DNA from: Stappia sp. BW2 | GTDB lineage: Bacteria > Pseudomonadota > Alphaproteobacteria > Rhizobiales > Stappiaceae | NCBI RefSeq assembly: GCF_008107695.1 | Contig: NZ_VIRG01000056.1 | Span: forward strand, 1 to 64,000 | DNA: 64,000 bases | Reading direction: 5' to 3' | Shown: piece after piece, positions 8,258 to 16,524 of the stretch | Numbering within the stretch: the stretch's first letter is position 1 | How the letters are laid out: every line of letters begins with the position of its first letter | The notes under the pieces: model-generated | What the model was told of the DNA's origin: nothing | Database searches by the model: none | The model's input: only the letters and a program-made list of their open reading frames with translations | Position numbers and translations under genes: made by a program

Positions 8258-8800
8258 ATGCCGAAACAGATCGACCACGAAGCCTACCGGCTTGAACTGG
8301 CCCGGAAGGCCGCACCGCTTTTCTCCGAACTCGGGTATTCGGGTCTTGGAATGCGGCAGGTCGCCGAAGCCCTCGGCCTGTCGAAAAGCGCGCTCTACCA
8401 TTACTTTCCGACCAAGAAGAGCCTGTTCCTGGCCTGCACGGAAACGGTGATGAGGGAGATGACGGCAGGGGGTGACACGGCCCCCCATTCAAAGAGCCCC
8501 AAATCACAGGAACCAGCTACGGCCCTGATCGATTTCGCCAAAAGTCTGGAACCAGGATTTGCCAGCGAAATGTCGCTTCTGTTCGACTATCTGCGGGGAA
8601 AAACCGCCACCGAGATCGCTGCCGACCCGGCCATGCAACTGGCCAATGACCATCTTCGAAGGCACGTGGAAGGCCTTGTGGGGAGCGAGGCAGCCGACAG
8701 CGCCCTTTGCCTGTTGATGGGTGCCTTGCTGATGCGCCATTTCACCGGCGGCACGCTGGATTATGAGACCCTTCTTCCCGCCCTCAGGAAACTCGGCTGA
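8258..8800 (+). CDS. TetR-family transcriptional regulator
   Basis: A protein of 180 residues. The N-terminal helix-turn-helix is clear (MRQVAEALGLSKSALYHYFPTKKSLF, spanning about residues 32-57). The C-terminal half is helical and variable, as in TetR ligand domains. I chose the ATG at 8258, directly after the second operator; a TTG at 8216 would place the operator inside the coding region. The divergent membrane protein gene is the probable target. The effector is unknown. Confidence 0.87.
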   Translation: MPKQIDHEAYRLELARKAAPLFSELGYSGLGMRQVAEALGLSKSALYHYFPTKKSLFLACTETVMREMTAGGDTAPHSKSPKSQEPATALIDFAKSLEPGFASEMSLLFDYLRGKTATEIAADPAMQLANDHLRRHVEGLVGSEAADSALCLLMGALLMRHFTGGTLDYETLLPALRKLG

Positions 8801-8822
8801 CAGAATACAGCGCGGGAGAAGA

Positions 8823-8857
8823 GGCAGATCCGGCAACAGACGTCCACCGGATCTGCC
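8823..8857 (+). terminator. Hairpin downstream of TetR gene
   Basis: A perfect 11-bp inverted repeat (GGCAGATCCGG / CCGGATCTGCC) with a 13-nt loop, 22 bp after the TetR stop. There is no U tract, so it may protect the mRNA end or act in Rho-dependent termination rather than as a classic intrinsic terminator. Confidence 0.45.
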
Positions 8858-8911
8858 CGACCGGCTACAGGGGAGACCGCAGCCGGAAACACGTCAGGTA
8901 TCGAAATTCAA

Positions 8912-9148
8912 CTAGCGCTGCAGGTCCTTCAGCTCCCTCTGCCAGCGCGCTTCGAAAGACGATTCATGCCGGTCTGAGCCAAAGCCAATATCCCGGCGCA
9001 GATCATCCGGCAGATCAGCCACGTTGAGACGTTTGCGGCGCGGCATCGCTGCCCGTTTGAACATGGAACCGATCATAGTTTTGAATGAAAAGCCCAAGTT
9101 ATGTTGATGAGTCACACAGCCTGATTTCGTTTGAAAGCGCCTGAACAC
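8912..9148 (-). CDS. DUF1127-like small basic protein
   Basis: A protein of 78 residues whose central part (LNVADLPDDLRRDIGFGSD) has the LRDIG pattern of DUF1127/YjiS-like proteins. Small DUF1127 proteins in alphaproteobacteria have been tied to RNA turnover and to phosphate or carbon metabolism, but this one is not assigned. The GTG start at 9148 has a well-spaced AGGAG (8 nt). Internal ATGs at 9076 and 9064 lack such a site. It is divergent from a LysR gene with only 95 bp between start codons. Confidence 0.6.
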   Translation of the reverse strand: MFRRFQTKSGCVTHQHNLGFSFKTMIGSMFKRAAMPRRKRLNVADLPDDLRRDIGFGSDRHESSFEARWQRELKDLQR

Positions 9149-9243
9149 GTCGGAAACTCCTGATTTAGGTGAGCTACATATCGACGGACCCGGCTTGTCT
9201 TACCAACGAAATCTCAATAGATATGCATAAGGGAGATTTATGC

Positions 9244-10170
9244 ATGTCATCGCATTTGCCACCGCTGTCCGCGATCCGGGCTTTCGAAGCTGCAAGCCGG
9301 CACCTGAGTTTCACCAAGGCCGGGGACGAGCTGGGCATGACCCAGGCGGCCGTCAGCTATCAGATCAAGGTTCTGGAAGACCGCCTCGGCTTTCAGCTGT
9401 TCACGCGCAAGGCCCGCAAGATCGAGCTGACCGATTCCGGCGCACAATTGGCAACGCGGGTGGTCGATGCGTTCTCCTCGCTTCGCAGTGCCTTCGAGGA
9501 TATTTCCGAAAAGAACGCCAGCCAGCTTGTGGTGTCCAGCAACACCACGTTTGCCGTCAACTGGCTGGCCTACCGTCTGTTCGAATTCCAGATGAAGAAC
9601 CCGGATGTGGGCGTGCGCATCGTGCCCTATGGCCCGAATGCGGAGCCGGATTTCAACGAATCCGACATCGTGATTTCTGCCTGCAAGGCACCGCCAAAAA
9701 CCTGGCCCGCCCATGAAATCGTGCGCGCAGACTTCACGCCGATGCTGAGCCCGAAGCTTGCGGAAACAATTGGCGGCATCAGCAAGCCCGAAGACCTCCT
9801 GAAATTGCCGCTGGTCGATCCGCAGGATCCCTGGTGGCAGATGTGGTTCGAGGCAGCCGGACTGGCGAATGTCGATCTGAGCGGCCATCCGAGCTCGCGC
9901 ATGGGGTCGCAGGCGCTTGAGGCCAACCGGGCCATCGCAGGCCAGGGCGTTGCCATCCTGACCCCGTATTTCTGCAGAACGGCCCTTGAGAGCGGCCAAC
10001 TGATCCAGCCCTTCGAGCTGACTTGCCGGGCGAACAACGAAAGCTGGTATCTGAGCTACCCACCGGCCTTGCGCTCCAGCCGCAAGATCCGGCTGTTCCG
10101 CGACTGGGTTCATGCGGAACTGAAAAACGACGGCATGCCCGTCGCAGCACCGGTGGCTGTGACAGGCTGA
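9244..10170 (+). CDS. LysR-family regulator, GcvA-like
   Basis: A protein of 308 residues. The N-terminal winged helix reads PPLSAIRAFEAASRHLSFTKAG and continues with TQAAVSYQIKVLEDRLG, typical of the GcvA/AmpR branch. A substrate-binding domain follows from about residue 95. The chosen ATG at 9244 lies 8 nt after GGGAG; earlier in-frame ATGs lack a site. The target may be the divergent DUF1127 gene or its own gene. The purU-containing operon lies convergently next door, which gives only weak support for a link. Confidence 0.88.
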   Translation: MSSHLPPLSAIRAFEAASRHLSFTKAGDELGMTQAAVSYQIKVLEDRLGFQLFTRKARKIELTDSGAQLATRVVDAFSSLRSAFEDISEKNASQLVVSSNTTFAVNWLAYRLFEFQMKNPDVGVRIVPYGPNAEPDFNESDIVISACKAPPKTWPAHEIVRADFTPMLSPKLAETIGGISKPEDLLKLPLVDPQDPWWQMWFEAAGLANVDLSGHPSSRMGSQALEANRAIAGQGVAILTPYFCRTALESGQLIQPFELTCRANNESWYLSYPPALRSSRKIRLFRDWVHAELKNDGMPVAAPVAVTG

Positions 10171-10210
10171 CGCCATCCCGGCACCAGCAAGCCTCTCAGT
10201 CCATGCAAAA

Positions 10211-10239
10211 GCCCCGGCCGTCCATCACACGACCGGGGC
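10211..10239 (-). terminator. Terminator of purU operon
   Basis: An 11-bp stem with one mismatch (GCCCCGGCCGT / ACGACCGGGGC). On the minus strand it is followed by TTTT (10207-10210). It lies between the convergent LysR and purU genes and could serve both strands. Confidence 0.65.
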
Positions 10240-10267
10240 CAAATCGTTTCCGGCAATAAGCCTTGCC

Positions 10268-11125
10268 TTACGGCGTGAACACGATCGTCTTGTTGCCGAC
10301 GATCATGACCCGGTTTTCCAGGTGGTATTTGACGGCACGGGCGAGGACGCGGGATTCGATGTCGCGGCCGCGGGCAACGAAGTCGTCAGCGGAAAGCGAA
10401 TGGCTTACGCGGTCGGCGTCCTGCTCGATGATCGGGCCTTCGTCGAGATCCGGCGTCACATAGTGAGCGGTGGCACCGATCATCTTGACGCCGCGGGTGT
10501 GCGCCTGGTGATACGGCTTTGCGCCCTTGAAGCTCGGCAGGAAAGAGTGGTGGATGTTGATGATCTTGCCGAACAGCCGCTTGGAAAGGTTGTCGGACAG
10601 GACCTGCATGTAACGGGCCAGCACCACCAGATCGGCCCCGGTTTCCTTGACCAGTTTCAGCAGCTTGTCTTCCTGCTCGGCCTTGTTTTCCTTGTTCACC
10701 GGCCAGTGGTAGTACGGAATGCCTTCATGCTCGGCCGTACGCTGGCTGTCGGTGTGGTTGGAAACGATTGCCACCACTTCGGCATCCATCCAGCCGACGC
10801 GGCTCTGGTAGAGAAGGTGCAGCATGGCATGGTCGAATTTGGACACCATGACGATGACCTTCGGCCGCTTGGCGGTGTCGACCAGTTTCGCCTTCATGTC
10901 GAAGCGGCTGATGACCGGGTCGAGCGCCTTCTGGACACTTTCCAGGCTCACGCCTTCCGGAGCCAGCATGGCAATGCGCAGGAAGAACTGGTTGGACACC
11001 CGGTCCCAGAACTGGTCACTTTCGGCGATATTGGCGCCGAAATCCGCCAGCTCCGTCGTGACCGCCGCCACAATGCCGGGCTTGTCCGCGCAGGACAGCG
11101 TCAGAACGTAAAGGCTATCCGCCAT
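10268..11125 (-). CDS. purU: Formyltetrahydrofolate deformylase
   Basis: A protein of 285 residues with an N-terminal ACT domain (about 5-80, LTLSCADKPGIVAAVT) and a formyltransferase-fold domain. The catalytic stretch is INIHHSFLPSFKGAKPYHQA, with the later aspartate in YVTPDLDEGPIIEQD. It hydrolyses 10-formyl-THF to formate and THF. It lies 72 bp after the beta-keto acid cleavage enzyme on the same strand and may be read from the same transcript. In alphaproteobacteria purU is often tied to one-carbon release in glycine-betaine or sarcosine breakdown, but none of those genes is here. Confidence 0.95.
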   Translation of the reverse strand: MADSLYVLTLSCADKPGIVAAVTTELADFGANIAESDQFWDRVSNQFFLRIAMLAPEGVSLESVQKALDPVISRFDMKAKLVDTAKRPKVIVMVSKFDHAMLHLLYQSRVGWMDAEVVAIVSNHTDSQRTAEHEGIPYYHWPVNKENKAEQEDKLLKLVKETGADLVVLARYMQVLSDNLSKRLFGKIINIHHSFLPSFKGAKPYHQAHTRGVKMIGATAHYVTPDLDEGPIIEQDADRVSHSLSADDFVARGRDIESRVLARAVKYHLENRVMIVGNKTIVFTP

Positions 11126-11197
11126 AGTATTCCAGTCTCCAACCTTGAGGGCCGCAGCCCGCTGATATTGCTTCGTGCCGGATGCCGGCCCGAATGA

Positions 11198-12007
11198 TCA
11201 GGCAGGCATCAGACTATGTTCCTTCAGGGCCGATACCAGATCGTTGACCCGGTCGGCATTGTCTTTCGCACGGTCGCCGGTCCTGTTCCACAGGCCGTTC
11301 TCAAAACCGATCCTTGTCTTGCCGCCCCGCCGGACCGCCTCCACCAGACACTCCGTCTCCCGGTGTCCGAAGGCGCAGACCGCCCAGTCCAGCGACACCC
11401 CGCTGCCGCGTTCCGCCAGCTTGTCCAGAAACGGCACCAGATCCTCCGGTGCACTTTCCTGGCCGGCCGCGTAGCGCCCCAGTACAAACAGCAGCTGATG
11501 GCTTTCCCTCGCAAGGGTGCCGGCTGCCACCAGATTAAAAAACCGGTCCAGATCATCCGCACTGTAGACGATGTGCTGGACCGCGCACGCCTTGCCAACT
11601 GCCCAATTGTAGAAAGCCTTCGCCTGGTCTTCCTCGCCTTCCGGAACCATTTCCCGAAGGGCGACGGAGACCGCTGCAGGCTTGACCTTGTAGACCAGTT
11701 CGCGTTGCTGTTCCGGGGTGTATTTTCCAACAGCTTCCGTCGTGATTTGAACCTGCATTTGCGGCACAGCAACACGCATTTCCGACAAGAGCTCACGATA
11801 AAGCCCCGCATCCAGCACATGGGCACCGGAGACATCGCGTACATGGGCATGAAGCGCGCCAGCGCCGGCGTTGAAACAGGCCTTTGCCGCAGCAACGGTT
11901 TCGGCAACGGTCATCGGCAGGCAAGGGTGGTCCGATTTGGTCCGGCGCGCACCGTTCGGGGCCACCATGATCAACGGCAGCGGCGGAGGTGTAAAAAGGG
12001 GGGTCAT
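11198..12007 (-). CDS. Beta-keto acid cleavage enzyme (BKACE, DUF849)
   Basis: A protein of 269 residues. The family signature is present: APNGARRTKSDHP near residue 16, HAHVRD near 54 with zinc-binding histidines, and RIGFENGLW near 230. BKACE enzymes condense a beta-keto acid with acetyl-CoA and release acetoacetate plus an acyl-CoA; the founding member acts on 3-keto-5-aminohexanoate in lysine fermentation. The gene starts 2 bp after the aminotransferase stop, so the two enzymes probably work in sequence. The substrate is not readable from sequence. Confidence 0.85.
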   Translation of the reverse strand: MTPLFTPPPLPLIMVAPNGARRTKSDHPCLPMTVAETVAAAKACFNAGAGALHAHVRDVSGAHVLDAGLYRELLSEMRVAVPQMQVQITTEAVGKYTPEQQRELVYKVKPAAVSVALREMVPEGEEDQAKAFYNWAVGKACAVQHIVYSADDLDRFFNLVAAGTLARESHQLLFVLGRYAAGQESAPEDLVPFLDKLAERGSGVSLDWAVCAFGHRETECLVEAVRRGGKTRIGFENGLWNRTGDRAKDNADRVNDLVSALKEHSLMPA

Positions 12008-12009
12008 GG

Positions 12010-13326
12010 TCAGAAGACCGCCTTGAAGGCCTGGCCAAGCTTGTCGGTTATCTCGCCGATGTGGCTGTCCTCCAGAATGAAGGGCGGGGCCAGCAGGATG
12101 TGGTCGCCGTGTACGCCATCAATTGTCCCACTCATCGGATAGCAGATAAGGCCAGCCTCGAAGGCCGCTTTCTTGAAGGCCTTGCTGATACCTCTTTTGG
12201 GGTCGAACGGAGCCTTGGAGGCCCGGTCTTCCACCAGTTCGATACCTCGAAACAGCCCACGCCCGCGAATGTCGCCAACATGCGGATGCTGGCCGAAGGC
12301 GTCGGTGAGGGCCGCGTTAAGTTTCTCGCCCATCGGCATGACCCGGTCGGCGACGCCGCCGGTCAGCTTTCTGAACACGGCCAGTGCCGCCGCGCAGGCG
12401 ACGGGATGGCCGATGTAGGTATGGCCGTGCTGAAAAAAGCCGGAGCCGGTCTCGATGGCTTCATAAATAGCGGACGCGCACAGCATGGCGCCAACCGGCT
12501 GATAGCCGGCGCCGAGCCCTTTCGCGATGCACAGAATATCCGGCGCCACGCCATCCTGCTCGCAGGCGAACAGCGTTCCCGTGCGGCCCATGCCGCACAT
12601 GACCTCATCGAGGATCAGAAGCACGCCATGGCTGTCGCAGATCTCGCGAATCCGCTTGAAATAGCCCTCGACCGGCGGCAAGGCGCCCGCCGTCGCGCCG
12701 ACGACCGGTTCGGCCACGAATGCCATGACATTTTCCGGCCCCAGCCGAAGGATCTCCGCTTCCAGTTCGTTGGCGACCCGCTGGCCGTAGTCGAAGGCGG
12801 TTTCCCCCTCGCGGCGGTCCCGGTACTCGTAACAGGGAGCGATATGGGTGGTGTCGATCATCAGCGGCGCGAAGGGTTCCCGCCGCCACTGGTTGCCGCC
12901 GGTTGCGAGTGCGCCCAGCGTGTTGCCGTGATAGCTCTGCCGGCGGGCGATCACCCTGTGCCGGGACGCTTCCCCTTTTTCCAGAAAATACTGCCGCGCC
13001 AGCTTCAGCGCCGCTTCCATGGCTTCCGAACCGCCGGAAACGAAGTAGACGCGGTCCAGATCGCCGGGAGCTTTCTGGATCAGGAGATCTGCCAGCTCCT
13101 CGGCCGGTTCGCTGGTAAAAAAGCCCGTGTGGGCAAATGCGATCCTGTCGACCTGGGCCTTGATGGCGGCGGTCACATCCGGGTCGCTGTGCCCGAGACA
13201 GGAAACCGCGGCACCGCCGGACCCGTCGAAATACCGCTTTCCGGATCGGTCGAGGATGTAGCACCTCTCGCCGGTGACTGCGACGGGAAGATCGGCTTTG
13301 GTATGGCGGGGGAATACATGAGACAT
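12010..13326 (-). CDS. Class III PLP-dependent aminotransferase
   Basis: A protein of 438 residues of the omega-amino acid aminotransferase type. Visible motifs are VYFVSGGSEAMEAALKLAR, the SYHGNT motif, LILDEVMCGMGRTG, and the PLP lysine in CIAKGLGAGYQP. It would remove an amino group from an omega- or beta-amino compound. Two bases separate it from the beta-keto acid cleavage enzyme, suggesting a beta-amino acid to beta-keto acid to CoA-ester route. That route is inference. It is the first gene of the set. Confidence 0.88.
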   Translation of the reverse strand: MSHVFPRHTKADLPVAVTGERCYILDRSGKRYFDGSGGAAVSCLGHSDPDVTAAIKAQVDRIAFAHTGFFTSEPAEELADLLIQKAPGDLDRVYFVSGGSEAMEAALKLARQYFLEKGEASRHRVIARRQSYHGNTLGALATGGNQWRREPFAPLMIDTTHIAPCYEYRDRREGETAFDYGQRVANELEAEILRLGPENVMAFVAEPVVGATAGALPPVEGYFKRIREICDSHGVLLILDEVMCGMGRTGTLFACEQDGVAPDILCIAKGLGAGYQPVGAMLCASAIYEAIETGSGFFQHGHTYIGHPVACAAALAVFRKLTGGVADRVMPMGEKLNAALTDAFGQHPHVGDIRGRGLFRGIELVEDRASKAPFDPKRGISKAFKKAAFEAGLICYPMSGTIDGVHGDHILLAPPFILEDSHIGEITDKLGQAFKAVF

Positions 13327-13399
13327 GGCAAGTTATCCGGCTGATGACAGCTGCGCCCGGACCGGGCTGACGCATTTGTATCAGAAAATATCCAACTCT

Positions 13400-13413
13400 G
13401 AAACATTTGTTTC
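13400..13413. promoter_or_regulatory. 14-bp palindrome upstream of aminotransferase operon
   Basis: GAAACATTTGTTTC is a perfect palindrome 74 bp upstream of the aminotransferase start. It has the GAAAC-N4-GTTTC form that PsrA-type fatty acid regulators recognise. No regulator of that kind lies beside it, so the assignment is tentative. Confidence 0.4.
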
Positions 13414-13515
13414 GACGGCGCGTTAACCATGTTTTTCATTAGAATTTTAATAAAGTTCGATCAGCCTGCGCACGGGGGACGAGATTTGTAATGAAGTAAC
13501 CGAAGGCTGCCCGTC

Positions 13516-13932
13516 ATGCGTCAGCGCCTCATCGCCTGGATCGTATTCCTAGGATTGACCGCCACACTTGCCGGCTGCGGAACTGTCGCCGGTGTTACCG
13601 GCATGGGCTGGGTGACGGCATCCCACAATTCCATCGACTACAACGACAGCTCGTGGTGCGTTCCGCGCAAGCTGAAAAAGGTTCTGAACCGGGTCGCGGC
13701 CCGATATGGCAAGGTGACCGTCAGTTCCACCAAGCGCTGGTGGCTTGAAAACTGGTGGAAGGGCGGCGCCAAGAATTCCTATCACCTCAACTGCCGCGCG
13801 GTCGATTTCTCCGTCCGCGGCAGCCCGTCATCGGTCATCGCCTTTTTGAAGGCACAGCCGGAAGTGGGCGGTTACAAGCACTATTCTTCCGGCCACTATC
13901 ACATCGACACCGGCCCGCGCCGTACCTGGTAA
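13516..13932 (+). CDS. Lipoprotein, peptidase M15-like
   Basis: A protein of 138 residues with a lipoprotein signal: hydrophobic stretch then LAGC, cysteine near residue 21. The mature part carries HLNCRAVDF and GHYHIDTGPRRTW. These fit the zinc-binding pattern of M15 / YcbK-type peptidases (H-x6-D followed by HxH-type). Such enzymes trim peptidoglycan peptides or act as metal-binding relatives. It is a short single-domain form and probably sits in the periplasmic leaflet of a membrane. Monocistronic. Confidence 0.78.
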   Translation: MRQRLIAWIVFLGLTATLAGCGTVAGVTGMGWVTASHNSIDYNDSSWCVPRKLKKVLNRVAARYGKVTVSSTKRWWLENWWKGGAKNSYHLNCRAVDFSVRGSPSSVIAFLKAQPEVGGYKHYSSGHYHIDTGPRRTW

Positions 13933-14059
13933 GTTCAGGCCCGGCAAGTTCAGGCCTGCTAAACCGCCCCCTTGGGCGCCGGTCCTGACGGGCGCCCGGG
14001 CCTGAAAAACGGCGGCGCTGGCACGCGGCGGGCCTCACCCACCCAGCGAGGAGCTCGCG

Positions 14060-14419
14060 TTATTTCAGTTCGCCCAGCTCCAGTGCCATTTCCCAGGCCA
14101 CAGGGTCAAAGCCGACAAAATTCTTGGTTTCGCCTGCCACGATCGGGCGCTTGATCACCGACGGGTTCTCGATCATCACATCGAGCGCACTTTTGGCGTC
14201 GACGACACTGTCCTGGGTCGCCTCATCAAGGCGCCGCCACGTGGTGCCGCGTTTGTTCAAAATCGTGTCCCAACCGAACTCGCCGACGAAACCGGCCAGC
14301 CGGTCAGCATCCACCCCGTCCTTCTTGTAATCGTGGAACTCATAGGCCACCCCGGCCTCTTCCAGAAACTTCCGCGCTTTCTTGACGGTGTCGCAATTCT
14401 TGATGCCGTAGACCTTCAT
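14060..14419 (-). CDS. ArsC/YffB-family thioredoxin-fold protein
   Basis: A protein of 119 residues beginning MKVYGIKNCDTVKKA, the YffB/ArsC-like signature with a single N-terminal cysteine. The later IKRPIV motif is also present (near residue 90), matching the usual RP motif. The family includes arsenate reductases and Spx-like regulators; YffB-type members are thought to be glutathione-dependent thiol reductases. There are no arsenic genes around, so I do not call it an arsenate reductase. Confidence 0.88.
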   Translation of the reverse strand: MKVYGIKNCDTVKKARKFLEEAGVAYEFHDYKKDGVDADRLAGFVGEFGWDTILNKRGTTWRRLDEATQDSVVDAKSALDVMIENPSVIKRPIVAGETKNFVGFDPVAWEMALELGELK

Positions 14420-14707
14420 CGCCTCTTCCCGGTTGCTCGTTGTCTGCTTGTTGGTTTTCTGGTCCGGAATGTGCCGACTGGAGCCGGGGATGCAAGGCTG
14501 TCGTCGGAGAAAATCCGGAATTTTGAGAAAAATGAGCGCCTAAGGGCCTTCCAGTCCGGAGTTTTCCCCGTTGTGACCGCTTTCACAGACAGTTCGCCGC
14601 ATTTGCCTTATGTCTTCTTGACCTCAGGCTCCGCCCGCGCTTGAAGTGGCACCTGAAAGGGCGGACCGGCAGCAGATCGGTGCAGCGAGACCGGAGACAG
14701 AACATTT

Positions 14708-16486
14708 ATGCAGGAAGAGGTTCCCGGCACAGGCCGGCCCCACCCGCCCGAGACGGCCGCCAAATCTTCTGACAGAGCCGGTCCAGCTCTCAAAACGGGC
14801 AAAAAATCCCGCGACATGATGGTTGGACGCGGCAACTGGCGTCAACGGCTCCGGCTGTGGAGCGGCCTGGTCCTGTTCACGTTCTGCCTCAGCCATTTTT
14901 CAAACCACGCCCTTGGCATCATTTCCTTTGAGGCCATGGATAAGGCTTCGATCTGGCACTATTGGGTCTGGCGAAGCCTGCCCGGAGAGACCCTGCTGAT
15001 CCTTGCCGCGCTGACCCATGTGCTGCTGGCCTTGTGGCGGACAAGCAAACGCCGGACGTTGAAGATCTCCCGCTGGGAGTTTCTGCAGCTCGCCCTCGGT
15101 CTCTATATTCCCTGGCTTCTGATCCCGCATGTCACCATGACCATGGGTGTTGCCCAGGAATTCGGTTTTCTGCCCGTTTACGAACAGATGCTCACGCTGC
15201 TGTGGCCGAATGCGGCGGTCAACCAGTCGATTTTGCTGCTGGTGGTGTGGATCCACGCCATGATTGGTCTGCATTTTTTCCTGCGCCTTTATCCGTTGTA
15301 CCAACGGCTGAAACCTCTGGCCGCGGGATTCGCCTTCGCCATGCCCGTTCTGGCGATTTGGGGCTGGATCGAAGGGGCGCGCAGGCTTGCCCTCAGCCGT
15401 GATGTTACCCTTCGTGTCACCCCGGAGCAGCAATTGTGGGCAAGCGAGGTCGTCGTCCAGTTCCGTGCTGTGGTGTTCGGCCTGATCGCCGTCAGTCTTC
15501 TGGCCATATTGATCCGGTATCTGCTCGGCCTGAAAGCGCGCAGCCTGACCGTGGTCTACCCGGGCGGACTGACAGTGAAGGCGCAGCCGGGCGCAACGCT
15601 TCTGGAAATCAGCCGCATGAACGACATACCGCTTGCCTCGGTATGCGGCGGGCGCGCCAGATGCTCCACCTGCCGCGTGAAGATGATTTCCGGCGGCGAA
15701 AATTTGCCAAGACCCGCCCCTCCCGAAACCGCGGTGCTGGCACGCATCGGCGCGAGCAATGACATTCGCCTGGCCTGCCAGGTGCGGCCGGAAAACAACG
15801 TGGAAGTGCAGCCTCTGGTGCCGGTAAAGGCCAGCACCATCCTCAGTGAACACCTGAAGGACGCCTATTACTGGGGTGTCGAGCAGGATGTGGTGGTCAT
15901 GTTCGTGGATCTGCGCAATTTCACCGGCATTACCGAAAGCCAGCTTGCCTATGACGTCGTCTATCTGCTGAACAGCTATCTGGACCAGGCTTCAACCGCG
16001 ATCCGGGACGAGGGCGGCTATGTCGACAAGTTCATTGGCGACGGCATCATGGCCATCTTCGGTATGGAGAGCAGCGCGGACATCGGAGCCCGGCAAGCCC
16101 TTGCCGCCTGCCGCCGCATCGAGGCGGTGATGAAATCGCTCGACAAGGAGAAGGGGCCGCAGTTTCGCGATCCGATTCGCCTGGGCGTCGGGCTGCATCT
16201 CGGGTCAGCCATCCTCGGCCGGATCGGCGCAGCCGGTTCGGAGGGCAAACGCGACGGGCTGACCGCGCTTGGCGACGTGGTCAACACCGCCAGCCGGCTT
16301 GAAACCGAAAACAAGAACCACGGCAGTTTCCTTGTCGTTTCCAAGGCCGTGGTCGATGCGGCCGGCGCCCGGATTGACGGTGCGGAAGAGGCCGAAATCA
16401 AGGTTCGCGGCAAGGAAATCCCCTTGCAAATCCTCGCGGTGAAAAGCTTAGATGGTCTTCACCTGGGCGATGCCGTTTCCGCCTGA
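14708..16486 (+). CDS. Class III adenylate cyclase with haem-b-like membrane anchor and [2Fe-2S] domain
   Basis: A protein of 592 residues with three parts. Residues about 45-280 hold six hydrophobic helices with several intramembrane histidines (SHFSNHALG, ALTHVLLALW, LIPHVTMTMG, WIHAMIGLHFF), like the di-haem anchor of succinate:quinone oxidoreductases. Residues about 285-375 form a plant-type ferredoxin with cysteines in CGGRARCSTC and LACQ. Residues about 390-575 are a cyclase catalytic domain with both metal aspartates (VDLRNFTG, KFIGDGIMA) and the Asn-Arg pair (DVVNTASRLE). As I recall, Sinorhizobium meliloti CyaC, described as redox-regulated, has this kind of anchor. It should make cAMP in response to quinone or redox state. 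argE follows after 38 bp. Confidence 0.88.
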   Translation: MQEEVPGTGRPHPPETAAKSSDRAGPALKTGKKSRDMMVGRGNWRQRLRLWSGLVLFTFCLSHFSNHALGIISFEAMDKASIWHYWVWRSLPGETLLILAALTHVLLALWRTSKRRTLKISRWEFLQLALGLYIPWLLIPHVTMTMGVAQEFGFLPVYEQMLTLLWPNAAVNQSILLLVVWIHAMIGLHFFLRLYPLYQRLKPLAAGFAFAMPVLAIWGWIEGARRLALSRDVTLRVTPEQQLWASEVVVQFRAVVFGLIAVSLLAILIRYLLGLKARSLTVVYPGGLTVKAQPGATLLEISRMNDIPLASVCGGRARCSTCRVKMISGGENLPRPAPPETAVLARIGASNDIRLACQVRPENNVEVQPLVPVKASTILSEHLKDAYYWGVEQDVVVMFVDLRNFTGITESQLAYDVVYLLNSYLDQASTAIRDEGGYVDKFIGDGIMAIFGMESSADIGARQALAACRRIEAVMKSLDKEKGPQFRDPIRLGVGLHLGSAILGRIGAAGSEGKRDGLTALGDVVNTASRLETENKNHGSFLVVSKAVVDAAGARIDGAEEAEIKVRGKEIPLQILAVKSLDGLHLGDAVSA

Positions 16487-16524
16487 GGCAAATTCCTCCG
16501 TTCAAACGAAACTCTGGAGCCCAC

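Noticed and set aside
13931-14059. Inverted repeats after the M15-like lipoprotein gene (TTCAGGCCCGG / CCGGGCCTGAA and GGGCGCC / GGCGCCC)
   Set aside because: The stems are stable but there is no U tract on either strand, and short direct repeats of AAGTTCAGGCC blur the pairing, so I do not call a terminator.
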